Positions 1-9,742 are shown, counted from the stretch's first letter. The stretch is DNA of 48,244 nucleotides from Candidatus Allofournierella merdipullorum (GCA_019116345.1 DXBV01000100.1:1-48244); one strand, 5' to 3'. Numbers and translations are program-made. The notes: generated by a model from the letters alone, not told the origin.

Positions 1-1349
<1,349 letters not shown>

Positions 1350-1382
1350 CTATCTCCTTTTATCTGGTTTCACAAAGAAAGT

Positions 1383-1721
<339 letters not shown>

Positions 1722-1748
1722 TTAGCACTCTTTGCTCCCGAGTGCTAA
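1722..1748 (-). promoter_or_regulatory. CIRCE operator (HrcA site)
   Basis: Perfect inverted repeat TTAGCACTC-N9-GAGTGCTAA, the conserved HrcA-binding element of groESL and dnaK operons. It starts two bases inside the -10 box and covers the expected transcription start, the usual place for HrcA repression. hrcA itself is not in the window. Confidence 0.97.
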
Positions 1749-1775
1749 TATATATTTTATCCACTTGTCTGCCAA
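1747..1775 (-). promoter_or_regulatory. groSL promoter (SigA-type)
   Basis: On the reverse strand TTGGCA (1770-1775), a 17-bp spacer and TATATT (1747-1752). The -10 overlaps the outer bases of CIRCE, so repressor and polymerase would compete directly. A nearer TTGACA at 1709-1714 has no correctly spaced -10. Confidence 0.75.
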
Positions 1776-1857
1776 AAATCAAGAGGGTAAATTAAAAAAT
1801 TTTTGTGAACAGTTTTTACAATCCGCCTGTTTTCCCCGCGCAGTTTGCCCAAACACG

Positions 1858-1891
1858 GAAACCCGCCCGGCCTCGTGGCCGGGCGGGTTTC
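1858..1891 (-). terminator. Terminator-like hairpin after the lipid kinase gene
   Basis: Perfect 15-bp stem (1858-1872 with 1877-1891) and a 4-nt loop, starting one base after the stop codon of the diacylglycerol-kinase-like gene. The T-run on the reverse strand is poor, so termination may be partial. Confidence 0.6.
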
Positions 1892-1892
1892 G

Positions 1893-2816
1893 TCAGTTTT
1901 TGGCAGGCAAAAGGATACGAGCGTCAAGGGGGCAGACTTGCGCCGACAGGCTCATGCATTCCCGGCACTCGCCATCCTCGGTAACAACGATGGGGCGGCC
2001 ATCCAGCACTTCCACCTCCACACGGCGCACCCGGCGGAACAGTGCAATGTCCCGGTAGGCCGGCGCGATCTGGCCGTTTTGGATGTGCTCGCCTTTTTTA
2101 TAGCCGCCGATGACCCGTGCAACGGCCAGGCGTCCGATTTTGCGGATGAGCACCAGGTCCAGCAGACCGTCCTGCATATCCGCCTCGGGCGCGGCGATGT
2201 AGCCGCCGCCATAAGCCCTTCCGTTGCAGATGGTGAGCATCAGAAACTCGCCGGTGATGACTTCATCATCCGTTTTTACTCGCAGGCGATGGCCCAGCGG
2301 CCCGCAGATGGACTGCACAATGGAGAGATTATAGGCCATCGTGCCGCCGCAGAAAGGCAGGCGGCGAAACTTTGGGATACCATAAGCCACCTGGGCGTCC
2401 AAACCGGCGGAGCAGATGGTGGTGGCCACACCGTTCTGCGTCTGGATCAGGTCGATCTCCATCACCTGCCCGCGCATCATCCGCGGAAGATCAAGAAACG
2501 GTTCCCTGCCTCCGAAATTCCGCACAAAATCGTTGCCGCTGCCGCAGGGAATGCATCCCACCGCTGCGTTGGCGCGGCCCCGGGCGCCCCGGATCACTTC
2601 GTTGAAGGTACCGTCGCCGCCACAGGCGTACAACCGCACTTCCTCCCCTGTTTCGGACTGCTGCGCGGCCAGTTCCACCGCGTGGCCCGGATATTCGGTG
2701 AGAAGGATCTCATAGTCCACACCCAGGCTTTTGGCCGCCGTGATGATCTGCGGCACCAGCACCCCGCTGGCGTCCGCTTTGCCGGAAATGGGATTGACGA
2801 TGAACACATGTCTCAT
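1893..2816 (-). CDS. Diacylglycerol/lipid kinase family protein (DagK catalytic domain)
   Basis: Soluble lipid kinase of the YegS/BmrU/DgkB family, which phosphorylates diacylglycerol or related lipids at the membrane face. The 307-residue length is normal. The N-terminal DAGK catalytic domain starts MRHVFIVNPISGK and carries the nucleotide-binding GGDGTFNEV at residues 66-74, followed by PCGSGNDF. The C-terminal beta-sandwich half contains the usual GGG-YIAAPEADMQDG segment. It lies 35 bp downstream of the aminopeptidase gene, probably co-transcribed, and a hairpin follows its stop. The lipid substrate cannot be told from sequence. DgkB, which recycles diacylglycerol from lipoteichoic acid synthesis, is one candidate. 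Confidence 0.9.
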   Translation of the reverse strand: MRHVFIVNPISGKADASGVLVPQIITAAKSLGVDYEILLTEYPGHAVELAAQQSETGEEVRLYACGGDGTFNEVIRGARGRANAAVGCIPCGSGNDFVRNFGGREPFLDLPRMMRGQVMEIDLIQTQNGVATTICSAGLDAQVAYGIPKFRRLPFCGGTMAYNLSIVQSICGPLGHRLRVKTDDEVITGEFLMLTICNGRAYGGGYIAAPEADMQDGLLDLVLIRKIGRLAVARVIGGYKKGEHIQNGQIAPAYRDIALFRRVRRVEVEVLDGRPIVVTEDGECRECMSLSAQVCPLDARILLPAKN

Positions 2817-2851
2817 TTTCAGCGCCTCTTAACTCAATATTTCCGCCCGCT

Positions 2852-4129
2852 TCAGGGCAGGTCGCAGGCCGCCGCTTCGCCGCCCGCCTGCATGAAAGCC
2901 TCGATCTCCTCCACCGTCTTGGGAATAGACGCGGACAGCACCTCGCAGCCGTCGCGGGTCACCAGGAGAGTATCCTCAATGCGGATGCCCAGCTTCAAAT
3001 CGTCGAAATACAGGCCTGGCTCCAGGGTGAACATCATGTTCTCTTCCAGCGGCGCGTCGTCGTTGCCCACGTCGTGGGTATACAGGCCGATGTAGTGACC
3101 GGAACCGTGGAAATAGAATTTGGAAATCTCCTCCGGGCGCTCGATCATGCCAAGGCGCACCAGTTCCCGTGCCATCACGTCCTTGCTGATGCCGGCCAGT
3201 TCGTTTTTCGGCTGGCCGGGACGAGCGGCGGCAATGGCGGCCTCGAGGCCTTTCAGCACCACATTGTACAGCGCTTTCTGCTGCTCCGTGAAACGGCCGT
3301 TGACAGGATAGGTCCGACTCACGTCCGCCGCATAATAGCCGCACTCAGCGCCGAGGTCGAACAGGATCATCTCGCCGTCCTGCATCCGGCGATCGTTGGC
3401 GCTGTAATGCATCACGCAGGCGTTGACGCCGCTGGCCGCGATGGTGGCAAAGGCATGGCGGGCATTGGCCCGCTTGAGCATAAAGTCAAAATACGCCTGC
3501 GCTTCGTACTCATATAGGCCCGGCCGCAGATGCGACAGCATGCATTTGACGCCGTCGGCGGTGACCTGACAGGCTTTGCGGTGGAGGGCGATCTCCTCGT
3601 CGGTCTTGACCTGCCGGATGAGCGCCAGGTCATTGAAGGTGTTGCGGATGGGAATGTCCGGATATTTCATGCGGAGTTCTGCAGCAAACTTCTGCGCCTG
3701 GGTCAGATGATCCTCGCCGCACCAGTTCGCCATATCCACATAGACGCATTTGATGGCCCCGGGCCAACCAAACAGCGTTATCTCGTCGCGGAAACAGTCC
3801 AGATACTCCACCCGCTCGATGCCCGTCTCGGCCTGCACGCTCTCCTTGGTGCTGACCACTCCAAGCCACCGTTTCATGCGCTCGTCGGTGCGCCGGATAT
3901 ACAGCACTTCCTGGACCCTGCCGCCGCGCTTGGTCATTTTCAAAATCGACTTCGGCTGGTCGAATCCTGTGAGATAATAAAAGTTGGCATAGGGCGTAAA
4001 GGGATGAAGCTCGTCGCCCTTGTCCGGCAGTTCGTTTTCCGCAAAAACGAAGGCGATGGAGTCATCCTCCATTCGTTCTGCATACAGTTTTCGGCGGGAT
4101 GCGTGGAACTCTTTGCTGATCACGCTCAT
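2852..4129 (-). CDS. Xaa-Pro aminopeptidase (aminopeptidase P family, M24B)
   Basis: Cytosolic dimetal peptidase that removes N-terminal residues preceding proline. The 425-residue protein has an AMP_N domain (about 1-130, with the YANFYYLTGF motif) and a pita-bread catalytic domain. All five metal ligands of the family are visible: D258 and D269 (DLGAECGYYAADVSRTYP), H345 (GSGHYIGLYTHD), E370 (LEPGLY) and E385 (RIEDT). GGGAGG precedes the ATG. It is transcribed from its own promoter just upstream and is probably in an operon with the lipid kinase. Confidence 0.94.
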   Translation of the reverse strand: MSVISKEFHASRRKLYAERMEDDSIAFVFAENELPDKGDELHPFTPYANFYYLTGFDQPKSILKMTKRGGRVQEVLYIRRTDERMKRWLGVVSTKESVQAETGIERVEYLDCFRDEITLFGWPGAIKCVYVDMANWCGEDHLTQAQKFAAELRMKYPDIPIRNTFNDLALIRQVKTDEEIALHRKACQVTADGVKCMLSHLRPGLYEYEAQAYFDFMLKRANARHAFATIAASGVNACVMHYSANDRRMQDGEMILFDLGAECGYYAADVSRTYPVNGRFTEQQKALYNVVLKGLEAAIAAARPGQPKNELAGISKDVMARELVRLGMIERPEEISKFYFHGSGHYIGLYTHDVGNDDAPLEENMMFTLEPGLYFDDLKLGIRIEDTLLVTRDGCEVLSASIPKTVEEIEAFMQAGGEAAACDLP

Positions 4130-4156
4130 TTCCTCCCTTTCTGTCTTTATGGGCCT

Positions 4157-4185
4157 ATTTTACCATAGATGTGTGCCCATTCCAA
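4157..4185 (-). promoter_or_regulatory. Promoter of the aminopeptidase gene
   Basis: Reverse strand TTGGAA (4180-4185), 17-bp spacer, TAAAAT (4157-4162). It sits between the kinase terminator and the aminopeptidase ATG at 4129, giving a leader of about 20 nt. Confidence 0.65.
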
Positions 4186-4193
4186 CAAAAAAT

Positions 4194-4229
4194 AGCGCCG
4201 TCTCTCCTCTTTCGGAGGCAGACAGCGCT
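4194..4229 (-). terminator. Intrinsic terminator of the TraX/two-component operon
   Basis: Imperfect hairpin with outer arms AGCGC/GCGCT and inner CCTC/GAGG, followed on the reverse strand by ATTTTTTG. It lies just after the kinase stop codon at 4238. Confidence 0.85.
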
Positions 4230-4237
4230 TCTCTTTT

Positions 4238-5611
4238 TTAGACAGGCAGGACGAGCTCCGCCCGTCCGCCCCGGTCTGTATTGGAAAGCCGCAGCTGACC
4301 GCCGTGGCATCGTGCGACCTGGGCTGTGTAATACAGGCCAAGGCCCAAATGACCATTCCCGGAACGACTGGCATCGCTGGTGAAAAATGCCTGTTCTCCT
4401 TTGGCCAGTGCCTCAGCGGAGAAACCCGGGCCGGAATCCTCCACCCCGATCGTCTGGTGATCTTTCGTAGCACAGATGCTCAGGAATATCTCCCCATGTA
4501 CCGGTGTATAGCGTACTGCGTTATCCACAAGATTTTCCACCGCACGGTCCAGACTGACTCTGCGCACTATGGCAACTCCTTCAGGAGCATCGCCGCAATG
4601 CAAAGCAATGCCCTTTGCGGCACAAAGTCCGCGCCCCATGCTCTGCCAGCCTGATACAAGCTGCCGCATCTCCACACTCTCCTCGGAGTCCTGTTCCTGC
4701 GCGCCGGGATACGCCATTTGTCGAAGCCGGGCAATATAGTCCTCCAAGCGCAGCGCTCCGCGCAGAATGGCGTCAGCACTCTCCCTCTGCGCAGCAGTGA
4801 GTGAGTCTTCGGCCAGAAGCTCGGCGTTGCCGCTGATGACGCTGAGGGGCGTTTTCAAATCATGCGTCAAGGCAGCCAGTTCCAGGCCGCGCTGCTGCTC
4901 CATCGCCCACTGTTCTTCCAGTGAAGCGGCAAGACTGCCGCGAAGCGTTTCCATTGCCTGTAATGTCTCATCGAACTCACGCACCCGGGCGCGTGAAGCA
5001 AAAGGAACGTCCAGCCGTCGTTCTGTGATGGTCCGGGCCGCACCGGTGAGCAGAGCAGCATCTCTCCGGAGCAGACCTGCAAAATGGTGAGTCATCAGCG
5101 CTCCGGTGATTGACCAGAAGGCCAGCAGCAGTATGGTGGCGCAAGTCTGGAACTCGGGCAGACGGCGCTGCAGCTCTTCGGTGCCATAGGGCATGGAGTA
5201 ATCGTACTGGAGAACGCATGCCGTTCCGTCCGGCAGCCACACCACCCGGTGGTATTGGGAATAGAAAATCCCTTTGGGGCGCACATCCCCTGCCAGTGCC
5301 TGGCAGGCATAGCCCAAGCGGCGCTCGTCCATTCCGGCAGAGCGCAGCAGTTCCCCGTTTTCGTCAAAGACCGCCCACCGATAATAATATGGGAGCTGTT
5401 CCGGGGCAAGGGAACCGTTTTCCAACGCCGGCACCACAACTTCCAGTCCGGTTGCCGCCGTGGACGCCGAAAAAACGAATCCGCACCGCATAAGCCCGGT
5501 CAGCGCCCCCCACCACAGAGCAGCCAGCAATACCATCACCGTCCCGGTGGTGAGCAGATATCGCCAGAACAATGCGGTGAGCCCCCAGCGGCGTTTCACT
5601 CGTTTTTCCAT
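4238..5611 (-). CDS. Sensor histidine kinase (paired with the 5596-6261 regulator)
   Basis: Membrane sensor kinase of 457 residues. Transmembrane segments lie at about 13-44 and 157-178. The roughly 110-residue extracellular sensor domain between them is unrecognised. HAMP-like residues (about 180-230) precede the dimerisation box with H250 in LTHDLKTPLSVIS. The ATP-binding domain has the N box (ENLVDNAVRYTP), G1 (VEDSGPGFS) and G2 (GHLGLGLYYT). The gene overlaps the end of the regulator gene by 16 bp, its ATG preceded by GGAGTGG, so translation is coupled. The stimulus is unknown. Confidence 0.92.
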   Translation of the reverse strand: MEKRVKRRWGLTALFWRYLLTTGTVMVLLAALWWGALTGLMRCGFVFSASTAATGLEVVVPALENGSLAPEQLPYYYRWAVFDENGELLRSAGMDERRLGYACQALAGDVRPKGIFYSQYHRVVWLPDGTACVLQYDYSMPYGTEELQRRLPEFQTCATILLLAFWSITGALMTHHFAGLLRRDAALLTGAARTITERRLDVPFASRARVREFDETLQAMETLRGSLAASLEEQWAMEQQRGLELAALTHDLKTPLSVISGNAELLAEDSLTAAQRESADAILRGALRLEDYIARLRQMAYPGAQEQDSEESVEMRQLVSGWQSMGRGLCAAKGIALHCGDAPEGVAIVRRVSLDRAVENLVDNAVRYTPVHGEIFLSICATKDHQTIGVEDSGPGFSAEALAKGEQAFFTSDASRSGNGHLGLGLYYTAQVARCHGGQLRLSNTDRGGRAELVLPV

Positions 5612-6261
5612 TTATAGCCCACTCCCCATACGGTTTCAATCGGTTCCGAGCCTTCCGCACGCAGCTTGGCCCGGATATTTTTGATATGTTCCGTCACAGC
5701 ACTGGTGTCTGCCGAACCATCGAAACCGAACGCCGCTTCATAAAGCTGCTCCTTGGAAAAGGTCTGCCCCGGATGCATTGCCAGATGTTCGCAGATGGCG
5801 TATTCACTTTTTGTCAGTTTCAAGGGCCGCCCCTGCCGCAGTACCGCCCGCTGACGCAAATCAAAATCCAGGCCGCCCCGGCGCAAAAAGCTGTGGGGCG
5901 TGCGCTGTTGCCTGCGAAGGTGCGCAGCCACTCTTGCCCGCAGCTCCGCAATGCGGAAGGGTTTGACCAGATAATCGTCGCCTCCCACGCCAAGGCCGGT
6001 GAGCACATCTGCTTCCTGCGTTTTGGCGGTAAGAAACAGGATGGGACAGTCCACCAGATCTCGGATACGGCGGCAGAGACAGAATCCATCCTCACCGGGC
6101 ATCATCACATCCAACAGGATGCAGTCCGCCCAGCGGCAGGCCGCTTCATCCACCTGCCGCCCGCTGAGAAGGGCCGAAACCTGATGGCCGTCCCGCTCCA
6201 GAGCATTTTTAAGCAGAGCGAGCAGGTCTTCCTCGTCGTCCACCACAAGGATATGTGCCAT
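5596..6261 (-). CDS. OmpR/PhoB-family response regulator
   Basis: DNA-binding response regulator of 221 residues. The receiver domain has the acidic pocket D8-D9, phosphoacceptor D51 (LLDVMMPGEDG) and K of VKPF. The winged-helix effector domain (about 125-221) ends in VWGVGYKW. The ATG at 6261 was chosen over an in-frame GTG at 6270 because GAGGTGG sits 5 nt before it and includes that GTG. It follows the TraX-like gene after 10 bp and overlaps the kinase gene, forming one operon. Targets are unknown. Confidence 0.93.
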   Translation of the reverse strand: MAHILVVDDEEDLLALLKNALERDGHQVSALLSGRQVDEAACRWADCILLDVMMPGEDGFCLCRRIRDLVDCPILFLTAKTQEADVLTGLGVGGDDYLVKPFRIAELRARVAAHLRRQQRTPHSFLRRGGLDFDLRQRAVLRQGRPLKLTKSEYAICEHLAMHPGQTFSKEQLYEAAFGFDGSADTSAVTEHIKNIRAKLRAEGSEPIETVWGVGYKWKNE

Positions 6262-6271
6262 TGCAGCCACC

Positions 6272-7144
6272 TCAATTCAAAAGGAGATACAGTCCCCAGG
6301 AAAGGGCGTAGAAAACATAGACATGGGCGGGATAGAAAATGTAGAACAGTTTTTTCATACCACGCCCGCGAGTCCCATTATACAACAGCATCGGGACCAC
6401 CGACAACACGCCGAACCATTCATAGGCTACCGTGAACATCTGGGAAAAGCGGAAGCCCGGCACAGCGGACAGCTGCATATAGGGCAAGACGAAGTAGAAC
6501 ACCATCGTCAAGACCACATAAGCGGCCGCCTGAAGCCCGCGGCGGCCATGCAGCAGATACAGCGCAATGCCGATGAGAATGAAAAACACGCCGCCGTCCG
6601 CGATGAAGAACCAGACCGGCAGCGCGGTATAGGCCAGCGCCGCAAGAACGGAATCCAGCAGCCAGGCCATCGGCGTGGCATCTGCCATGCTGTACAAAAA
6701 GGCGAACAGGAACGGCCAGGCCAGAGGAAGCACCACCGCCAGCAGACCAGGCAGAATGCGTTTGCTCTTCAGCCAGTCAATGCCTTGCCAGACAATAATG
6801 AGGATCACAAAATTCATGAACACCGCGTTCATAGGGATAAAGCCATCCGGACGAACACCGATGCCGCCATACATCATCAAGAACTGCAGCAGACCCATTC
6901 CGGCGGAAATGCACCAGATACGCAAAAAGTACCGACGCCGATCATGGGTGTGGGTAAAGCCCTCCACCAGACAGAACAGAAACAGCGGCGCACTCACCCG
7001 CCCCACCATGCTGAACCATTCGGGGACAGCGCCGGTAAAGCCAAAAAAGTAGTGGATGTGATCCAGCACCATCGTGACAAGGGCGATCCATTTCAGCCCC
7101 GTTCCGCTGATGCCCCGCTTTTGCATCATTTCTGTTGTTTCCAT
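6272..7144 (-). CDS. TraX family membrane protein
   Basis: Polytopic membrane protein of 290 residues with about eight hydrophobic segments. It has the family start GTGLKWIALVTMVLDHIHYFF and the GRVSAPLFLFCLVEGF motif of the TraX family (PF05857), named after the F-plasmid pilin N-acetylase. Chromosomal Firmicute members probably acylate other substrates; that is inference. The ATG at 7144 follows GGAGAG by 7 nt; a TTG two codons upstream is less likely. It is the first gene of an operon with the two-component system. A 10-bp palindrome (AACAGCTGTT, 7181-7190) lies upstream. Confidence 0.85.
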   Translation of the reverse strand: METTEMMQKRGISGTGLKWIALVTMVLDHIHYFFGFTGAVPEWFSMVGRVSAPLFLFCLVEGFTHTHDRRRYFLRIWCISAGMGLLQFLMMYGGIGVRPDGFIPMNAVFMNFVILIIVWQGIDWLKSKRILPGLLAVVLPLAWPFLFAFLYSMADATPMAWLLDSVLAALAYTALPVWFFIADGGVFFILIGIALYLLHGRRGLQAAAYVVLTMVFYFVLPYMQLSAVPGFRFSQMFTVAYEWFGVLSVVPMLLYNGTRGRGMKKLFYIFYPAHVYVFYALSWGLYLLLN

Positions 7145-7228
7145 AGCCAAACTCTCCTCTCAAAGTTCTTTCGCTATGGTAACAGCTGTTTCTAAGGAAA
7201 ATATAAGGACTCGTCATTTTTCAACGGG

Positions 7229-7258
7229 AAAGCCCCCCGGGCGGACCCGGAGGGCTTT
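7229..7258 (-). terminator. Terminator-like hairpin after reverse rubrerythrin
   Basis: AAAGCCC/GGGCTTT-flanked GC-rich hairpin 34 bp after the rubrerythrin stop. There is little T-run on the reverse strand. Confidence 0.6.
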
Positions 7259-7291
7259 GTGCTTACTGTATGGGGGAGTATTTTGGTCGGA

Positions 7292-7831
7292 TTAGCCGAA
7301 GTAACGCTCCAGCAGGCCCTGCATGCCGCGGCCGTGACGAGCTTCGTCCTTGGCCATCTCGTGAACGGTGTCGTGGATGGCGTCCAGGCCCAGCTCCTTG
7401 GCGCGCTTGGCAATGTCCATCTTGCCGCTGCAGGCGCCGCACTCGGCGTCCACACGCATCTGCAGGTTCTTCTTGGTGCTGTCGGTCAGGACCTCGCCCA
7501 GCAGCTCGGCGAACTTGGCAGCATGCTCGGCCTCCTCAAAGGCGTAGCGCTTCCAGGCCTCGGCGATCTCGGGGTAGCCCTCGCGGTCAGCCACGCGGCT
7601 CATGGCCAGGTACATACCGACCTCGCTGCACTCGCCGTTGAAGTTCATGCGCAGGCCCTCGATGATGTCCTCGGGCACGCCCTCCTTGGCGATGCCGACA
7701 ACATGCTCGGTGACGTAGGTGTTCTCGGTCTTCTCAACGAACTTGTCCTTGGGGGCCTTGCAGACAGGGCAGAAATCGGGGGCAGCGCCCTCGGCGATGT
7801 AACCACAAACGGTGCAAACGAACTTAGACAT
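7292..7831 (-). CDS. Reverse rubrerythrin (N-terminal rubredoxin domain)
   Basis: Cytosolic peroxide-reducing di-iron protein of strict anaerobes. The rubredoxin-like iron site comes first (C6, C9, C21, C24 in CTVCGY and CPVC). A ferritin-like four-helix domain with carboxylate/histidine motifs follows ([23 protein letters not shown]). This order is the reverse of classical rubrerythrin. Length is 179 residues. The ATG at 7831 follows GGAGGA; the frame extends upstream into the leader but without a ribosome site. It has its own promoter with a PerR-like box at the start site. In clostridia such proteins take electrons from NADH via separate reductases. Confidence 0.93.
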   Translation of the reverse strand: MSKFVCTVCGYIAEGAAPDFCPVCKAPKDKFVEKTENTYVTEHVVGIAKEGVPEDIIEGLRMNFNGECSEVGMYLAMSRVADREGYPEIAEAWKRYAFEEAEHAAKFAELLGEVLTDSTKKNLQMRVDAECGACSGKMDIAKRAKELGLDAIHDTVHEMAKDEARHGRGMQGLLERYFG

Positions 7832-7885
7832 TTTCTCTTCCTCCAAATCGTTATATTGTTTCTCACTGAAACGGTTCCCGTAAAT

Positions 7886-7900
7886 AGGAATCATTCTCTG
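7886..7900 (-). promoter_or_regulatory. PerR-like box
   Basis: Central GAAT-N-ATTC (7888-7896) is perfect, and 11 of 15 positions match the PerR consensus TTAGAATNATTCTAA. It lies about 5-18 nt downstream of the predicted start, suited to repression of the peroxide-defence gene. Confidence 0.5.
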
Positions 7901-7910
7901 TTACACACAC

Positions 7911-7939
7911 AGTATAGCACAGCCACTTGGTTTCGTCAA
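7911..7939 (-). promoter_or_regulatory. Promoter of reverse rubrerythrin
   Basis: Reverse strand TTGACG (7934-7939), 17-bp spacer, TATACT (7911-7916) preceded by TGC (extended -10). It leaves a leader of about 70 nt. Confidence 0.8.
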
Positions 7940-7958
7940 CAGGAAAATCATGAAAAAC

Positions 7959-8498
7959 CTATGAATTTTTGCGTTCATCTTTCGGTTGGGTGGAAAAGCC
8001 CATTTTCCCCAGCGCAGGCAGCAGAGCGGCCAGGCTGGAGCTGGTCACAAAGCCCATTCCGAGGCCGCAGATGATCATGATAGGCGCATAGGTGAGGGCC
8101 AGCGCGCTGCTGAGCAAAAAGCTGGCGGCGATGAGCTGGCCGATGTTGTGCCCCAGCGCACCGCACACCGACAGGATAAAATAGGTGGGGCGGCGGGGCA
8201 ACTTATAGAGCAGCCACATCACCAGCAGCGAGACGAGGCCGCCGCTGAGGGACAAAAGGCCGGCGGTGACGCCGCGGGTCAGACCTACAAAAAAGGCTTT
8301 CAGGATGTTGAGGGTAAGCGCCTGGGGAAGGCCCATGAAAAACAGCGCGTACATGACCACAATGTTCGCCAGGCCGATCTTCACGCCGGGGATGAGCCCA
8401 AGCAACGGCGTGATGGCGCTCTCCATGAAGGACAGCGCCATCGCCAGCGCAAACAGCAGGCCGGACAGCGCCACCTGGCGGGTTTTGTTGTTTCGCAT
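7959..8498 (-). CDS. Gx transporter family membrane protein (Hpre_diP_synt_I)
   Basis: Integral membrane protein of 179 residues with five to six hydrophobic segments. It resembles ECF-transporter S components. The family (PF07456) was earlier called heptaprenyl diphosphate synthase component I. The motif around PLLGLIPGVKIGLANIVVM and the GLTRGVTAGLLSLSGG segment are typical. No catalytic residues are evident and the substrate is unknown. It is divergent from an FMN-binding lipoprotein gene with facing promoters in a 165-bp gap. Members of this family recur near flavin-linked redox lipoproteins, so the pairing may be functional (inference). Confidence 0.85.
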   Translation of the reverse strand: MRNNKTRQVALSGLLFALAMALSFMESAITPLLGLIPGVKIGLANIVVMYALFFMGLPQALTLNILKAFFVGLTRGVTAGLLSLSGGLVSLLVMWLLYKLPRRPTYFILSVCGALGHNIGQLIAASFLLSSALALTYAPIMIICGLGMGFVTSSSLAALLPALGKMGFSTQPKDERKNS

Positions 8499-8537
8499 GG
8501 TATTCTCTCCTTAATAATAAGGTTCTGGCTGGTTAAC

Positions 8538-8566
8538 AGTCTAAGCCGCTTTGCCCCTTCTGTCAA
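8538..8566 (-). promoter_or_regulatory. Promoter of the Gx transporter gene
   Basis: Reverse strand TTGACA (8561-8566), 17-bp spacer, TAGACT (8538-8543), about 40 bp before the ATG at 8498. Confidence 0.7.
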
Positions 8567-8585
8567 GAAAAACGCGCCCTGCGGT

Positions 8586-8614
8586 TTGACCTGACCGTCG
8601 TTTTTTCATATAAT
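8586..8614 (+). promoter_or_regulatory. Promoter of the FMN-binding lipoprotein gene
   Basis: TTGACC (8586-8591), 17-bp spacer, TATAAT (8609-8614). It diverges from the promoter at 8538-8566, with only 19 bp between the two -35 boxes. Confidence 0.8.
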
Positions 8615-8663
8615 ATGTATAAGTATCGCCTCTTTACGGAGGCAAAGCATCGGAGGTGGGCTC

Positions 8664-9134
8664 ATGCGCCGCAGATTTTTTTCGGCAGCAGCCTGCTGCA
8701 CTCTCGTCCTTTTTCTGGCAGGGTGCGGCTTTAAAGACGGAACATACAGCGCCCAGTTCAAAAGTTATGACAGCCTCGGCTACAAAGACTGTCTCACGAT
8801 CACCGTTACTGACGGTGTCATCACCGACGCCCAGTTCGACGGAGTAAATGAAACAGGCGGCCTCAAGAGCGAAGACGAAGCCTATGCGAACCGCATGCGG
8901 CCGCTCTGCGGCACTGACCCCGCCGCCATCCGCCAGTATTACAGCGAAGCGCTTGTGGGGCTGGAAGACCCGAAGGATCTGGAAGTGGACGGCGTCAGCG
9001 GCGCAACGGTGTCTGCCCAGCACTTTGAGGCGCTTTGGCAGACATTGCAAGCGCCCATGAAAAAGGGGGAAACCGCACCCGTTGTGGCCGAAGATATCCC
9101 GGAATTTCTGCCCTCCGCCAGCAACAGTGAATAA
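8664..9134 (+). CDS. FMN-binding domain lipoprotein (covalently flavinylated type)
   Basis: Exported lipoprotein of 156 residues: signal peptide, lipobox LAGC with lipidated C21, then one FMN_bind domain (about 25-130). The DGVSGAT motif at residues 109-115 is the ApbE/FmnB flavinylation site, T115 being the residue that receives FMN. Such proteins carry electrons at the outer face of the membrane (RnfG/NqrC relatives; PplA in Listeria extracellular electron transfer). GGAGGT lies 6 nt before the ATG. It is monocistronic and divergent from the Gx transporter gene. No ApbE gene is in the window. Confidence 0.88.
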   Translation: MRRRFFSAAACCTLVLFLAGCGFKDGTYSAQFKSYDSLGYKDCLTITVTDGVITDAQFDGVNETGGLKSEDEAYANRMRPLCGTDPAAIRQYYSEALVGLEDPKDLEVDGVSGATVSAQHFEALWQTLQAPMKKGETAPVVAEDIPEFLPSASNSE

Positions 9135-9168
9135 TGTGTTAAAATTTGGCACACACTTGCTCTGAGGC

Positions 9169-9197
9169 TTGAAATCCATGGGGATATAGTATAAAAT
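9169..9197 (+). promoter_or_regulatory. Promoter of the DUF4358 lipoprotein gene
   Basis: TTGAAA (9169-9174), 17-bp spacer, TAAAAT (9192-9197), ending 35 bp before the ATG; AAGGAGAG lies between. Confidence 0.6.
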
Positions 9198-9232
9198 TTT
9201 CATAAGCTTTTCAAAAAAGGAGAGTACAACAA

Positions 9233-9715
9233 ATGAAAAAATTCGTTTCGCTGCTTCTGGCAGCTTCCCTTTGTGTTTTCACTCTGGTCGGCTGCGGCGG
9301 CGGCTCCGAGACCGCTGCGTATAATCTGAACGACATCGTGGCCGCGGTTGAAAAGGCCAACCCGGTGAGCAACCCCCGCGACGTGGATGACAACTTCATC
9401 CAGCTGGATATGCTGCTGACCGCCGAGAACATCGAAGAGTACGCCGGCAAGGTGAGCAACGACCAGGGCAACAGCGCTCTGATCGTGGCCATCAAGGCTG
9501 TGGAGGGCAAGGCTTCCGCCGTTGAGGAAGAGCTGAACGCCTACAAGACCAGCATCTCCACCGGCGGCCTGTACGCTGAATTTGCGGACATGGAGGCTAT
9601 GGCTGCCGACGCCCGCATCGTTGTGAAGGGCGATTATCTGGTGATGGTTGTCGCCAACACCGAGGGCGCCGATTACGCCGAGATCGACACCGCGCTGGAC
9701 GAGGCGCTGAAATAA
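9233..9715 (+). CDS. DUF4358 domain-containing lipoprotein
   Basis: Exported lipoprotein of 160 residues with lipobox LVGC (C21) and a mature domain resembling DUF4358: YNLNDIVAAVEKANP near the start, then NIEEYAGKVSNDQG, and an alternating helix/strand end with IVVKGDYLVMVVAN. Function is unknown. In clostridia DUF4358 genes often sit beside MBOAT/DHHW acylation genes, as here, which suggests an accessory role in surface polymer acetylation (inference). A hairpin separates it from the MBOAT gene, so expression may be higher than that of the downstream genes. Confidence 0.82.
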   Translation: MKKFVSLLLAASLCVFTLVGCGGGSETAAYNLNDIVAAVEKANPVSNPRDVDDNFIQLDMLLTAENIEEYAGKVSNDQGNSALIVAIKAVEGKASAVEEELNAYKTSISTGGLYAEFADMEAMAADARIVVKGDYLVMVVANTEGADYAEIDTALDEALK

Positions 9716-9742
9716 GGCATATCGCGCTGAGCTTTGAAAAAT

